A stretch of DNA of 64,000 nucleotides from Sphingobium_A sp965228065 (GCA_965228065.1 OZ245788.1:5084001-5148000), one strand, 5' to 3'. Shown: positions 19,748 through 29,629, counted from the first letter of the stretch. A program made the numbers and translations. The notes: generated by a model from the sequence alone, not told the origin.

Positions 19748-20504
19748 CGGCGAGCATCGCCTCCGTCTTCTTGACCGCGGGCGGCGTCCCCACGTCGAAC
19801 CACAGCCCCTGATGGACCAGGCCGTAGAGACGTTCCTCTGCGATCGCGCGCTCCCAGAACACGTTCGTCGAGAATGGCCCTGCGGGCGGATCGCGCAGCA
19901 GACGGTGCGAGACGATCTGGACGCCGGTATAGACGAACGGCGCCACTTTGCCGCGCTTGCGGCGACTGGTAATCCTGCCGTCCGGATCCATGTGGAAATC
20001 CCCCTGCCCGCCATGGCAGTTTGCGCGCGCCAGCGGCACCAGCAGCAGCAGCGCATCCATCTTGTCAGCGTCCCAGCGCTGTTCGAGCAGCCGGATCGCG
20101 TCGGTCGGCCCGTCGATCCACAGATTGTCGCTGTTGACGCACAGAAAGGGATCCTGCGGGATCAGGGGCAATGCCTTGATCAGGCCTCCCCCGGTTTCCA
20201 TCAGCAGATCGCGCTCGTCGGACACGACGACCTCGATATCCTTGACCTTGTTCCTGAGATGCGCCTCCAGCGCATCGGCAAGATAATGGACATTCACCAC
20301 CGCGCGCTTCACGCCCGCGGAGCGCAGCCTGGAAAATGTGTGGTCGAGCAGCGTCTTGCCGGCGACCTCGACCAGCGGCTTGGGTCGCGTCACGGTCAAC
20401 GGGCGCATACGCTTGCCGAGGCCCGCCGCCATCACCATCGCCGTTTCCAGTCGTGGTGCGGAGGGATCCAGGCGCAGCGCCAGCGTCTTCTTGGTGCGGC
20501 TCAT
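19740..20504 (-). CDS. murU: N-acetylmuramate alpha-1-phosphate uridylyltransferase
   Basis: A 254-residue sugar-nucleotide pyrophosphorylase. The signature is MVMAAGLGKRMRPLT followed by RPKPLVEVAGKTLLDH, the G-X-G-T/K-R-M pattern and the sugar-binding Lys of nucleotidyltransferases; Asp in CVNSDNLWIDG would bind metal. Adjacency to AmgK supports MurU: in the cell-wall recycling shunt AmgK phosphorylates MurNAc at C1 and MurU makes UDP-MurNAc, which bypasses de novo synthesis and the fosfomycin target. Its ATG overlaps the amgK TGA in an ATGA junction, and its 3' end overlaps addB by 8 bp. Confidence 0.88.
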   Translation of the reverse strand: MSRTKKTLALRLDPSAPRLETAMVMAAGLGKRMRPLTVTRPKPLVEVAGKTLLDHTFSRLRSAGVKRAVVNVHYLADALEAHLRNKVKDIEVVVSDERDLLMETGGGLIKALPLIPQDPFLCVNSDNLWIDGPTDAIRLLEQRWDADKMDALLLLVPLARANCHGGQGDFHMDPDGRITSRRKRGKVAPFVYTGVQIVSHRLLRDPPAGPFSTNVFWERAIAEERLYGLVHQGLWFDVGTPPAVKKTEAMLADG

Positions 20505-21496
20505 TGTGCGGCCATGTCCATCAGCGCGGTTCCGCGTTTCTCCGGCGGAATATTGGCGTCGAACCAGGCCTTGACCGGGGCCAGCGCGGGATGCGCGAGA
20601 TCACGCTCCAGATAGCCCCAGACGCGCGGCAGATAATCAAGATAGCGGGGCTTGCCGTCGCGCTGCCACAGCCGGGTGAAGATGCCGATGATCTTGGCGT
20701 TCCGCTGTGCGCCGAGCAGCGCATAGGCTGTGTCGAAATCAGCGCCTGCCCCGGATTCATATTTGTAGAGGGCCAGCATTTGCGCCTCCAGCGGTTCGGG
20801 CACGTCGCGACGCGCGTCCTGCAGCATCGAGACGACGTCATAGGCGGGATGGCCAGCCAGTGCGTCCTGGAAATCGAGCAGGCCGAGGCCGTCCTGCCCC
20901 TCCACACCTTCGATCAGGATGATGTTCTCGGCATGATAGTCGCGCAGCACGGTCGTGCCGTGCGACGTGTAGAGATCGCCCATCGCCGCATCCCACGCCG
21001 CTTCATAACCGGCTTCGTCGGCATCGATCCCGATCGCCGGGCAATACCATTGGGTGACGAGCTTGACCTCCCGCAGATATTCGGTGCGGCCATAGGGCGG
21101 CAATGCCATCGGCGAATGGCGGTGCAGGCGTGCAAGCAGGCCCATCGTATCGGCATAGATGCGATGCTCCGCCTCCGGGGCGGCATCGATCACTTCGCGC
21201 ATGCGGGCGTCGCCGAAATCCTCAAGCAGGACCAGCCCGTTGTCCAGATCGCGCGCGATGATCTCCGGCGCCCGGAAACCAAGGCCGATGAGATATTCGG
21301 CGACCGCGATGAAGGGACGCGGATCCTCATGCGGCGGCGGCGCGTCCATCAGCACGGCCTGCCGGCCCGGCGCATGCACGCGAAAATAGCGGCGGAAGGA
21401 CGCATCCCCCGCGAGCGGCAATATTTCCGCACCTTCCCAACCATGGGCGGCGAGAAATGCGGGTGCCGCCTCGGGCGGAATCATATCGGTGGCCAT
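20501..21496 (-). CDS. amgK: N-acetylmuramate/N-acetylglucosamine anomeric kinase
   Basis: A 331-residue aminoglycoside-phosphotransferase-fold kinase. It shows VLLEDFGD after the N-lobe, the catalytic loop LRDYHAENIILIEG (Asp, His, Asn) and the metal-binding LLDFQDAL. With MurU next to it, the likely reaction is ATP-dependent phosphorylation of MurNAc/GlcNAc at C1 in peptidoglycan recycling. ATG 21496 follows GGGAGAG and puts the start 16 bp inside the tsaE 3' end. A longer frame to 21613 would run through tsaE and is rejected. The stop overlaps the murU start (ATGA). Confidence 0.88.
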   Translation of the reverse strand: MATDMIPPEAAPAFLAAHGWEGAEILPLAGDASFRRYFRVHAPGRQAVLMDAPPPHEDPRPFIAVAEYLIGLGFRAPEIIARDLDNGLVLLEDFGDARMREVIDAAPEAEHRIYADTMGLLARLHRHSPMALPPYGRTEYLREVKLVTQWYCPAIGIDADEAGYEAAWDAAMGDLYTSHGTTVLRDYHAENIILIEGVEGQDGLGLLDFQDALAGHPAYDVVSMLQDARRDVPEPLEAQMLALYKYESGAGADFDTAYALLGAQRNAKIIGIFTRLWQRDGKPRYLDYLPRVWGYLERDLAHPALAPVKAWFDANIPPEKRGTALMDMAAQ

Positions 21497-21927
21497 CGGC
21501 TCTCCCAAGCCGGGGGCACGGTGGCTGTCAAGGCACGCGCGCCGTCCTCGGTCCTCTCCAAGGCAAGCTGCAGCATCTGCGGCCAGCCATTGCTCCCCAG
21601 CCGCTGAGGCCATTCGATCAGCAGCAGCGAATCCTGCAGCAGATCGTCCAGCCCCAGTTCCTCGAGATCGTCAGGGTCGTCGATCCGGTAGAGATCGACA
21701 TGCGCCACCGGAAACTGCGTTTCGGGCGGCGCATAGGGCTGAACGATGGCGAAGGTCGGGCTCGGCGCCTCGTCTTCGAGACCCAGGGCCGCCAGCAGTC
21801 CGCGCGCAAGCGTCGTCTTGCCCGCACCGAGATCGCCGGACAGCGTGATCACGTCACCGGGCCGCGCCACGCGGGCCAGCGCCGCACCCAGCGCGAGCGT
21901 CTCCGTTTCGTCGGCAAGCCGGATCAT
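21481..21927 (-). CDS. tsaE: tRNA threonylcarbamoyladenosine biosynthesis ATPase TsaE
   Basis: A small P-loop ATPase (148 residues) needed with TsaB, TsaC and TsaD to make t6A at position 37 of ANN-decoding tRNAs. The Walker A is GDLGAGKTT (31-39), preceded by the typical GDVITLSG strand. Later marks are SPTFAIVQPY, VAHVDLYR and LIEWPQRL, with the Trp of the C-terminal family block. It begins in an ATGA overlap with the end of divL and itself overlaps amgK by 16 bp. Confidence 0.96.
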   Translation of the reverse strand: MIRLADETETLALGAALARVARPGDVITLSGDLGAGKTTLARGLLAALGLEDEAPSPTFAIVQPYAPPETQFPVAHVDLYRIDDPDDLEELGLDDLLQDSLLLIEWPQRLGSNGWPQMLQLALERTEDGARALTATVPPAWESRWPPI

Positions 21928-24272
21928 CGCGGCAACTCTATCGTCGTCATCGTCCCCGCGCCCGGCTCCGAATAGAGCGTGAGCCTGCCGCCGTGCGCCT
22001 CGACGAACTGACGCGCGAGCGGCAGGCCCATGCCGAGCGCATCGTCGCCATCGCGCGTCACTTCGGTGCGGCTGAACGGATCGAAGGCGCGCGCCTGTTC
22101 TTTCGACGTCATGCCCGGTCCGTCATCGGACACCACGATACGCGCCATCGCTGCATCACCACCGCCATGGAGCAGGATGCGACCGCCATTCTGGGTATTG
22201 GCGAGCGCGTGGGCCAGCAGATGCCCCACGGCCTGCCGCAACCGGCGTGCATCGCCCTTGATCCCGCCAAGCGCAGGATCAAGCTCGATCGCGAAATCCA
22301 TGCCCTTGGCGGTCATCGCCACCCGGGCTTCCTCCGCCGCCTGCTGGACCACCGCGATCAGGTTGACCGGTGCCATATCGAGCGGCAGCACACCTGCCTG
22401 GCTTTGGGTGAGATCGAGCACACCATCGATCAGCACGCCCAGCCGCGCGACGGAATCGAGAATGGCTGACACATAGTCCTTTGCCTGATCTCCCAGATCG
22501 CCGGCATATCCCTCCTTCATCATCTCGGCGAAACCGCCGATCGAGGTCAGCGGCGTGCGCAATTCATAGCTCATATTGGCGACGAACGCGGTCTTCACCC
22601 GATCCGCCTGTTCGAGCGCCTCGGCACGATCACGCAGCGCCTGTTCCGCCTTTCGGCTGTCCGAGATGTCGAGCATGGTGAACAGCGCATTGCCGTCGGG
22701 CAACGGCACCGCGGCGAATTCGAAATGCCGTCCATCGGACAAGGAAACGCGTCCGCTGCGCTGGCGCCGTTCCGCAGTCGCGGTGCGGACGAGTTCGCGG
22801 ATGACCCCCGCGCGTTTCGGATTCGCCAACCGTTCCGCCGCGACTTCCGCCAGCGTGTCGATACGCGGATGCGTGGCCAGGAATTCCTCGTCGAAGTCCC
22901 AAATCTCGCGGAAACGCTTGTTCCACAGGTTGAGCCGCCCGTCGGCCGCAAAAACACCGATCGCCTCGAACAGATTGTTGAAGGTCGCGGTGCGGACGCG
23001 CAGCAACGTATCGCGCGCGCTTTCCAGCTGAACCTGTTCGGTGCGATCCTCGAAGATCAGCAACAGACCTCCATCGGGCAGCGGCTGGGCAACGACGCGC
23101 AGATGCGTACCGCCCGGCAGCAGCCAGCTTTCATCCGACGCGCCCTCGGTGGAGGTAAACCAGTCGCGCCGTTCCGCCTTCCAGCCCGGAAAATCGCGAC
23201 TTTCGGGAACGCGATCCGCTTCGCGCATCCGTTCCAGGATACGATCGAACTCGGGGCGATCGACCAGCCATTCGGGCTTGATCGCGAAAATCCGCTGGAA
23301 GGGCTGGTTGCAGAAGACGAGCGCGCGATCAGGCCCGAACTGCGCCACGCCGGCCGACAGCAGATCGAGCATGTTGCGCTGGGCATCGCGGAACCGGCGA
23401 AAAGCGCCGCGGACCTGTTCGGTCTCCTCGATGTCGATCGCATAACCCGCGACGCCGGCATCGCCCAGCGGCACATCGACGACACGCATCGTGCGTCGTG
23501 CACCGCCGATCGTTGCCGGGACGGTACGGGTCAGCACTTCGTTCTTTTCGCGCGCCTGTGCGGCCATGGCGAAGGGCGTGCGGCCGCCGCTGGCCTCGAC
23601 CAGTTCCAGCCCGCGCTCGATCACATGAGACGCGCTCATCCCCTCCACGGCTTTGACATAAGCGCTGTTGACCAAAGTCAGCCGCAGATCGGGTCCACGA
23701 TGCCACATCGGAAAGGGCGAAGCCTCGATCAGGCCCGACAAGGCTTCGAACGCCTTGGCCAGACGAGCAGCCTCGTTGCCGAGCCGTCCAATCTCCGCCT
23801 GGCTCTCGGTCGCGTCGAAGAACCACAGGATCACGCCGCCCGGCGCCGACAAATCCGCCGCGGCGGTCGCGCCGCGGATCAGCAATGTCCGCGACGACGC
23901 CCGCGCCCGCACCGCACGCACGAAACCGCGGCCGGCCTTCTGCGTGGTCGCCACCTCGCGCACCAGCGCGGCCGAATCCTCTTCGCTCAGCCCCCCCTCA
24001 GGCGTGGTGAGGTCGGCAAGAAAATTGGGCATTCGCCCCAGCCCCAGCCAATCCGCCAGCCGTTCGGGCGCCTCGATCCGTCCGTCCGGGCGCACCATCA
24101 TCGGCAGCGCCGGCGCGGAATCGAGTAATTGCTGCAACCGGTTCGCCTGCATGCCGGCATTGCGCGCGCGTCTGCGCATGGTGAGCCCTGTCACCACCGC
24201 CCAGGCGGCGGCGGCAAGCCAGAACGCCAGCACGACGCCGGCAACGACGGGCACGAAGCCGGACTCGCTCAT
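21924..24272 (-). CDS. divL: DivL-like PAS-containing kinase with Tyr in the H-box
   Basis: A 782-residue protein with an N-terminal membrane helix (about residues 6-28), several PAS-like segments to about residue 540, a dimerisation/phosphotransfer helix pair and a C-terminal HATPase domain. The H-box reads NMSYELRTPLTSIGGFAEMM, so the usual phospho-accepting His is Tyr569. This is the hallmark of Caulobacter DivL (Tyr550 in 769 residues, from memory), a regulator of the CckA-CtrA cell-cycle pathway. The ATPase domain keeps DDGPGM and GMGLPLARQF, but the N-box reads HLLAHAL, with His where Asn normally chelates Mg. Location just upstream of tsaE-amgK-murU also supports DivL. A non-DivL hybrid kinase that lost its His is the alternative. 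Confidence 0.82.
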   Translation of the reverse strand: MSESGFVPVVAGVVLAFWLAAAAWAVVTGLTMRRRARNAGMQANRLQQLLDSAPALPMMVRPDGRIEAPERLADWLGLGRMPNFLADLTTPEGGLSEEDSAALVREVATTQKAGRGFVRAVRARASSRTLLIRGATAAADLSAPGGVILWFFDATESQAEIGRLGNEAARLAKAFEALSGLIEASPFPMWHRGPDLRLTLVNSAYVKAVEGMSASHVIERGLELVEASGGRTPFAMAAQAREKNEVLTRTVPATIGGARRTMRVVDVPLGDAGVAGYAIDIEETEQVRGAFRRFRDAQRNMLDLLSAGVAQFGPDRALVFCNQPFQRIFAIKPEWLVDRPEFDRILERMREADRVPESRDFPGWKAERRDWFTSTEGASDESWLLPGGTHLRVVAQPLPDGGLLLIFEDRTEQVQLESARDTLLRVRTATFNNLFEAIGVFAADGRLNLWNKRFREIWDFDEEFLATHPRIDTLAEVAAERLANPKRAGVIRELVRTATAERRQRSGRVSLSDGRHFEFAAVPLPDGNALFTMLDISDSRKAEQALRDRAEALEQADRVKTAFVANMSYELRTPLTSIGGFAEMMKEGYAGDLGDQAKDYVSAILDSVARLGVLIDGVLDLTQSQAGVLPLDMAPVNLIAVVQQAAEEARVAMTAKGMDFAIELDPALGGIKGDARRLRQAVGHLLAHALANTQNGGRILLHGGGDAAMARIVVSDDGPGMTSKEQARAFDPFSRTEVTRDGDDALGMGLPLARQFVEAHGGRLTLYSEPGAGTMTTIELPR

Positions 24273-24354
24273 CGTGGTTCCAGGATACGATGGGACACAT
24301 TCATCGCAATCGTCTTAGAACAACGTGGCGGCGCTGCAATGCGGGCATCGACTG

Positions 24355-27300
24355 TTATTCCCAGAAATAAGGGAGTCGCCTGGCAGTGCCCGTGACCTCC
24401 TCATTCATCGTCGCGGCATCGTAAAGTCGTCCGCCGATCATGACTTTCGACACCTTGTCGCTGTTGCGGATGTTTGTCGTCGGATCTGCATCCAGCACGA
24501 CGAGGTCAGCCAGCTTGCCGGTTTCGAGCGATCCGACGTCGCGATCATAGCCAAGCGATCGAGCCGAAGCGATGGTGCCCGCCTTCAGTGCTTCCAGCGG
24601 CGTCATCCCGCCGCGGACGAAAGACCAGAGCTCCCAATGCGCGGCGATGCCGGGTTCCTGCCCATGCGCACCGATCGCCACGGGGACGCCGCGTGCCGCA
24701 AGCTTGCGCGCTTCCCGGGCATTGTCGTCGTCCACATAATCCTCTTCTGGCGCCAGTGTTCGCCGGGCACTGTTGGCAGCCAGATAACTGGGGGGGACAT
24801 GTTTCCTGAGGAGCGGATGCAGCCAATTGTCGGTATGCGCCCGCCAATAGGGATCGCCTGCGGGGCCGCCATAGGTGACGACCAGGGTCGGCGTGTAGCC
24901 GACCTTCGACTGCGAGAAATAGCTCAAGACATCCTCGTAGAGCACTGCCTGCGGGATATTGTGCTCGAGCGTCGTATTGCCGTCGGCGATCAGTGCCATG
25001 TCGAAACCGAAGAGCGAGCCCCCTTCCGCGACCGAGCGCATATTCTCCTCCAGCGCGGCAGCGACGATCTGCTGACGCTGCTCGCGACGCGGCTGGTTGT
25101 AATTCTTGACGCTGTGCGCGCCCTGCGCCTTCAGTCGGCGGACATGCGCACGGGCATCGTCCAGACTGTCGATCTGGGCATAGCCGGTCGGGCTCTTCGC
25201 GCCATAGATCACGTCCGCGGTGGAAAAAATATGCGGCGCGACGAGCATGCCCGCGCGCTGCATCTCGGACGCCGGGAAGACCAGCGACGCATCGCTCGAC
25301 GGATCGTGCGTCGTCGTCACGCCCAGTGCCAGATTGACCAGACTCGACCAGTTCTGCTGCAGGGTCAGTTCGTCCTCGCCATAAGGGCCGTGCGCGTGCG
25401 CATCGACCAGGCCGGGGATGATCGTCTTGCCGGCCGCGTCGACGATCTTCGCGCTTGGCGGGATCTGCACCTGCCCGCGCGGCCCGATCGCCGCAATGCG
25501 ATCGCGCTCGATCACGATCACGCCATCGTCGATGATGCCGCCGGCATCGTCGCGCATCGTCACGATCCGCGCGCCGGTGATCGCAACGATGCCCGAAGGC
25601 CGGGCAGCGGGAACGGTCATCGACAATGAAACGCCGGTCTTGGGCGGCTCGAACTTCGGCGATTTGGCGTCGCCTGCGGGTGGTGCGGAGCCGAACAGCG
25701 CGTCGGTGCGCGCCGTGAACAGCGTTGGCCCCAGGCTCCAGTGGAGCTGTTCGCCGCCATTGCTCCAGTTAATGTAATCCGCGCCATCGCCGCTGACCCG
25801 CGTGACCGGCAGCGCACCGCCCTTGGCGCTCGTCCCGACATCCTGTGTGCCCGGCATCATCGGCATCACAAAGGCTTCGTAATTCTCGCGGAACGCGAAA
25901 TAGCGTCCATCGGGCGAGACTTCATAAGCATTGACGAGCTCGCCGGTGGCGTGAGTTCGCTTGGTTCCGCCGCCCATATCGGTGGAGACGAGCTGGCGCT
26001 TGCCTTGCGTCACCTCGGTCATGAACAACCGATCCTCGGCACCACCAAATTGCGGCCCGCTCGCACCACGCGTGACGCGAACAGGCGCTCCGCCGGTTGC
26101 CGCGACACGATAGATACCCGGATCGGCCTCGCCGCGCGGGGCGGTCAGCCGGCCGCCTTCGTTCTTCTCGAACGCAATGGTCCCACCGCTGGGCGAGAAG
26201 CGCGGCCGTGCATAATGGCCACCCTGCGCAACGACGGTACGAACGGCGCCCCCGCTCGGTGAGATCGTGCGGATCTGGCCAAGCCCCGCATCGGTCCATG
26301 CGACGAAGACGATGGTCTTGCCGTCACGCGACCAGGATGGCCACAATTCGCGTTCGCCGTCCGCACCGCGCGTCAGGCGACGGGGCTGGCCGGTGGCCAT
26401 GTCCTTCAGCCACAGCTTGCCCAAAGTCTCGAACACGACCTGGCGGCCATCGGGCGACACTGCAGCATAGCGCGGCATCTTGGTGACCACCGTGTCGGGC
26501 GACACCGCAACCGGCGGACGCGGCGGATCGATCAGGTTGCGCGTGTCCGCGACATGGAACGGAATCTCGCGCGCATCGCTGCCGTCGCCGTTCACCCGGC
26601 GGATCTTGCCGCCTGCCCAGAAGACGATGCTTTTCGAATCCGGGGTCCACGCCATGTTGGGATAGACGCCATGGACTGCCCAGGTTTCCTGGACATCCGG
26701 ATCGAGCGCGTCGTAGATTTTGCGCTCCGCGCCAGTCTCCAGATCCTTCACGTAAAGCTTGGATTTCGTCCGTTCGCGGCGGACGAAAGCGATCGACTTG
26801 CCGTCGGGCGACGGCGTCGGCCGCACCGATCCGCCGGCGCCCGAAACCACGGTCTCCACCTCGCCGCTTTCCAGCGCGTAGCGCTCGATCGCGAAAAGCT
26901 GCGTGTTGGAATCCTGAGCATATTCGAAAATCGGCCCCGGCGTCGTGTTACGGGCGAAATAGACATAGCGGCCATCGCGCGAATAGATCGGTTCGCCCAA
27001 TTCCTTCTGATGCTGTTCGCTCGGGCGCTTGACCAGTTGTACGCCGTTGCCGCCAGAGACGTGATAGAGCCAGACCTCCCCGGTGCCGAGCGAACGTCCC
27101 GTCGTGAAATGCTTCCGCGCCGCGATGAAGCGGCCATCGGGGCTCCAGCTTGGCTGGCTGAGCAGGCGGAAATCTTCCTTGGTGAGCTGCCTTTTATCCG
27201 ATCCGTCGACGTTCATGATCCAGATATTGTCGCCGCCGCCCCGATCGGAAGTGAACGCGATGCGGCGCCCATCGGGAGAGAAGCGCGGATGCATCTCATA

Positions 27301-27582
27301 TGGCAGGCCCTCGGCGATCCGGGTCGGCGTGCCACCGGCAATCGGCATGGTGTAGATATCGCCGAGCAGATCGAACGCGATCGTCTTGCCGTCAGGGCTG
27401 ACGTCCACGTCCATCCAGGTACCCTCGGTCACGTCGATCGGGATCTGGCGGACCTTGAGGCCCGGCGGGTTGGCGACGTCCCATTTCTTCGCCTGTTCCG
27501 GCGACGAGGCCACCGGCTGGGCCAGCAAGGCGATCGGGGCCGACAATGCCGTCGCGGCCAGCAGGATATGTGGGTAGCGCAT
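24355..27582 (-). CDS. Secreted beta-propeller (PD40/TolB-like) amidohydrolase
   Basis: A 1,075-residue exported protein. The signal peptide spans about residues 1-26 (ILLAATALSAPIALLAQPVA). Residues about 50-650 contain repeated SPDG-type blades (VSPDGKTIAFD, FSPDGRRIAFTSDRGG, WSPDGRFIAARK), which form a TolB/PD40 propeller. Residues about 720-1,070 form a metal-dependent amidohydrolase domain with the HxH pair in GLVDAHAHGPYGEDEL and a closing LGSLETGKLADLVVLDADP-type block. Such fusions are described only as amidohydrolase family proteins, and the substrate (peptide or cyclic amide) is unknown. I chose ATG 27582 over 27591 because GAGG then sits 9 bp upstream. It lies downstream of the TPR-sulfotransferase gene on the same strand. 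Confidence 0.85.
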   Translation of the reverse strand: MRYPHILLAATALSAPIALLAQPVASSPEQAKKWDVANPPGLKVRQIPIDVTEGTWMDVDVSPDGKTIAFDLLGDIYTMPIAGGTPTRIAEGLPYEMHPRFSPDGRRIAFTSDRGGGDNIWIMNVDGSDKRQLTKEDFRLLSQPSWSPDGRFIAARKHFTTGRSLGTGEVWLYHVSGGNGVQLVKRPSEQHQKELGEPIYSRDGRYVYFARNTTPGPIFEYAQDSNTQLFAIERYALESGEVETVVSGAGGSVRPTPSPDGKSIAFVRRERTKSKLYVKDLETGAERKIYDALDPDVQETWAVHGVYPNMAWTPDSKSIVFWAGGKIRRVNGDGSDAREIPFHVADTRNLIDPPRPPVAVSPDTVVTKMPRYAAVSPDGRQVVFETLGKLWLKDMATGQPRRLTRGADGERELWPSWSRDGKTIVFVAWTDAGLGQIRTISPSGGAVRTVVAQGGHYARPRFSPSGGTIAFEKNEGGRLTAPRGEADPGIYRVAATGGAPVRVTRGASGPQFGGAEDRLFMTEVTQGKRQLVSTDMGGGTKRTHATGELVNAYEVSPDGRYFAFRENYEAFVMPMMPGTQDVGTSAKGGALPVTRVSGDGADYINWSNGGEQLHWSLGPTLFTARTDALFGSAPPAGDAKSPKFEPPKTGVSLSMTVPAARPSGIVAITGARIVTMRDDAGGIIDDGVIVIERDRIAAIGPRGQVQIPPSAKIVDAAGKTIIPGLVDAHAHGPYGEDELTLQQNWSSLVNLALGVTTTHDPSSDASLVFPASEMQRAGMLVAPHIFSTADVIYGAKSPTGYAQIDSLDDARAHVRRLKAQGAHSVKNYNQPRREQRQQIVAAALEENMRSVAEGGSLFGFDMALIADGNTTLEHNIPQAVLYEDVLSYFSQSKVGYTPTLVVTYGGPAGDPYWRAHTDNWLHPLLRKHVPPSYLAANSARRTLAPEEDYVDDDNAREARKLAARGVPVAIGAHGQEPGIAAHWELWSFVRGGMTPLEALKAGTIASARSLGYDRDVGSLETGKLADLVVLDADPTTNIRNSDKVSKVMIGGRLYDAATMNEEVTGTARRLPYFWE

Positions 27583-27682
27583 GGATTTCATCCTCGGCAG
27601 GTGCGAAAAACGGTGACGGTCCGGGTGTGCGATGGCCGAAGATCGCCTCCATGAAAACACATCGGCGATCAACGGGGCCCGG

Positions 27683-29500
27683 TCAGTCGGCTGGCTTCGG
27701 AGTTGGGGAGCGGTAACCGTGAAGCGCCGGCCCCAGCGCATCCTTCAGTGGATCCAGCCATTTCTCGTAATTGCGCCACGTGTAAAGCCCTTCGGTATTG
27801 ATCGGACGACGCACCTGTTCGGAACTGGGTGTGTGGACGGCGCGCCTGTTCTCGAAAAATTTCAGACAGGCTTCATCGAACGGAAGCTCAAGATAGTCGA
27901 GCAATCGCCGAACTTCGGTTTCGAGATCGTTGACCAGATCCTCGTACATCACCCGGTGGACCTTGCCCGGTATCACCCGGTCGAAATGATCCATCATGCG
28001 GATATAATCTGCATAATAACGGCCGATATCCGTCAGGTCGTACGAGAAGTTGACCCCCCAATTATAATGCTGCGAGAAATTGGCGAAGCCGCAGCCGAGC
28101 GGATCACGGCGAACATCGATGATCTTCGCATTGGGCAGGATCGTATGGATCAGCCCGGTGAATACCCAGTTGCTGGGCATCTTGTCGGTGAAAAGTCCCC
28201 GATCTGAATGACGGTGCCGCCGCGTCGCTTCGACATAATGTTTGCCGCGCTCATGGAGCGCAGCGAGAGAGAGATCGGCGATCCTGTCCAGATAGCCGCC
28301 TGCCGGCGCCTTGGGGGCCAGTTCGCGTGCGATCCGTTCCAGATCGAACAATTCCTCCGTGCCCTCGATCGCCGGATGGCTGGCCAGGATCTGCTCGACC
28401 AAGGTCGACCCCGATCGCGGCAGGCTGACGATGAAGATCGGATCTCGCGCAGCAAAACCAGCATCCGCGCGCGCCGCGAAGAATTCAGGGGTGAAGACTC
28501 TCTCTGCCTTCCGTACATTGGCGTGCAGTATTTCGGGATCATAGGGCGTCTTTTCACGGCGAAGTGCACTGCCCCGCGCATAATGGGCAAATGCATCCTC
28601 GAAGTCGCCATGATCGTGAAGGGCCTTGCCCAGCGCGAAATGCAGATGAAGCAGATCGTCATCGTCCTGATCGTCATGATCGAGCGCTGCCGTCATCCGA
28701 TCGATATCATCACGACTGAAGCGCACCGTCTTCAGGTTAGCCAACCCGAACCAGGCATTGCCGCGCTGAGGCTCCAGCCTGACCGCGTTGCGATAAGCGT
28801 CGATTGCATCGTCGAGCTGGCCAATGGTCTTCAGGATGAAAGCATGCCCCATCCAGCCCCGGCCATCGCCCGGATGCGCGCGGACCAGCCGGCGATAGAC
28901 GGTCTGCGCTTCTTCCATCCGGCGTGACTGGAGCAGCAGATTGCCCTTCAGGGACAAGGCCGGCAGATGGTTCGGATCGCGATCGAGCACATCATCGAGA
29001 ACCGCCATGGCTTCATCCTGGCGACCAGCCTGATTGAGCAACTTGAACAGCGCGATACGGGCCTCAAGATAGGCAGGCGCCAGCACGAAGCCGCGCCGAT
29101 AAAGATTTTCAGCCTCTTTCGTTGCTCCGCATTTTTCGGCGATCGTCCCCAGGATCAGGGCGCCGCCGGCATCCTCCGGATTCTCGCGCAGGTAGGGCCG
29201 GATCAGCTGTTCGGCTTCCTCCAGCCGCTCGTCAGCGATTGCGCGCTCGGCCGCTGCGACCGCGGGATGACGCAATCCGATGGCGATCGCCTTGAGCTCG
29301 ACATTCTCGGCCTCGCGCACATTGCCCAGCCGCCGAAGCGTCGCAGCGAGCACGCGATGCGCGACAGCCAGATCGGGATAGTCGCGGATCAGTGCGCGAG
29401 CGCGCGCAGATGCCTGGCCGGGATTGCGATCGATCGACGCGACGATGTCTCTCAGAACCAGATCGACATCGACAGCGGCCCGCCCCCGCACACCCGCCAC
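27683..29500 (-). CDS. TPR-repeat sulfotransferase family protein
   Basis: A 605-residue protein with two parts. Residues about 1-300 are tetratricopeptide-type helical repeats (for example HPGDGRGWMGHAFILKTIG and LEPQRGNAWFGLANLK). The rest is a sulfotransferase-3-like domain, with the PAPS 5'-phosphate loop IVSLPRSGSTLVEQIL near residue 355 and the 3'-phosphate segment IIDVRRDPLGCGFANF. The start is GTG 29500, preceded by GGAGAG. Such genes commonly sit beside TonB-dependent receptors in sphingomonads, as here, where the receptor gene directly upstream is interrupted by a transposon. No target of sulfation is known; the domain may act on an exported peptide or glycan. Confidence 0.88.
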   Translation of the reverse strand: MAGVRGRAAVDVDLVLRDIVASIDRNPGQASARARALIRDYPDLAVAHRVLAATLRRLGNVREAENVELKAIAIGLRHPAVAAAERAIADERLEEAEQLIRPYLRENPEDAGGALILGTIAEKCGATKEAENLYRRGFVLAPAYLEARIALFKLLNQAGRQDEAMAVLDDVLDRDPNHLPALSLKGNLLLQSRRMEEAQTVYRRLVRAHPGDGRGWMGHAFILKTIGQLDDAIDAYRNAVRLEPQRGNAWFGLANLKTVRFSRDDIDRMTAALDHDDQDDDDLLHLHFALGKALHDHGDFEDAFAHYARGSALRREKTPYDPEILHANVRKAERVFTPEFFAARADAGFAARDPIFIVSLPRSGSTLVEQILASHPAIEGTEELFDLERIARELAPKAPAGGYLDRIADLSLAALHERGKHYVEATRRHRHSDRGLFTDKMPSNWVFTGLIHTILPNAKIIDVRRDPLGCGFANFSQHYNWGVNFSYDLTDIGRYYADYIRMMDHFDRVIPGKVHRVMYEDLVNDLETEVRRLLDYLELPFDEACLKFFENRRAVHTPSSEQVRRPINTEGLYTWRNYEKWLDPLKDALGPALHGYRSPTPKPAD

Positions 29501-29583
29501 ATCACTCTCCGCGCCATTGAATAGCTCTGACGAACCTAGAGCCTGATCGTTGGAGGCGGAAGCACTTAAACGCCAGACAAGGC

Positions 29584-29605
29584 GGGCGGCGCATTAGCGC
29601 CGCCC
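29584..29605 (-). terminator. Hairpin downstream of the TonB-receptor gene
   Basis: GGGCGGCGC and GCGCCGCCC form a perfect 9-bp stem around an ATTA loop, 24 bp after the receptor stop codon. No clear U-tract follows, so it may act as a pause or RNA-stabilising structure as well as a terminator. Confidence 0.6.
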
Positions 29606-29629
29606 GAGCAAATATGCGCACCCGATCGA

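Noticed and set aside
17360..19774. An 804-codon plus-strand open frame opposite addB
   Set aside because: Antisense to addB with low-complexity Arg/Gln/His-rich translation; the sense frame has all AddB marks.
19748..20056. An extra ~103-codon N-terminus of AddB
   Set aside because: The extension lies inside murU in another frame and is Arg/Cys/Ser-rich without similarity; ATG 19747 begins the family sequence.
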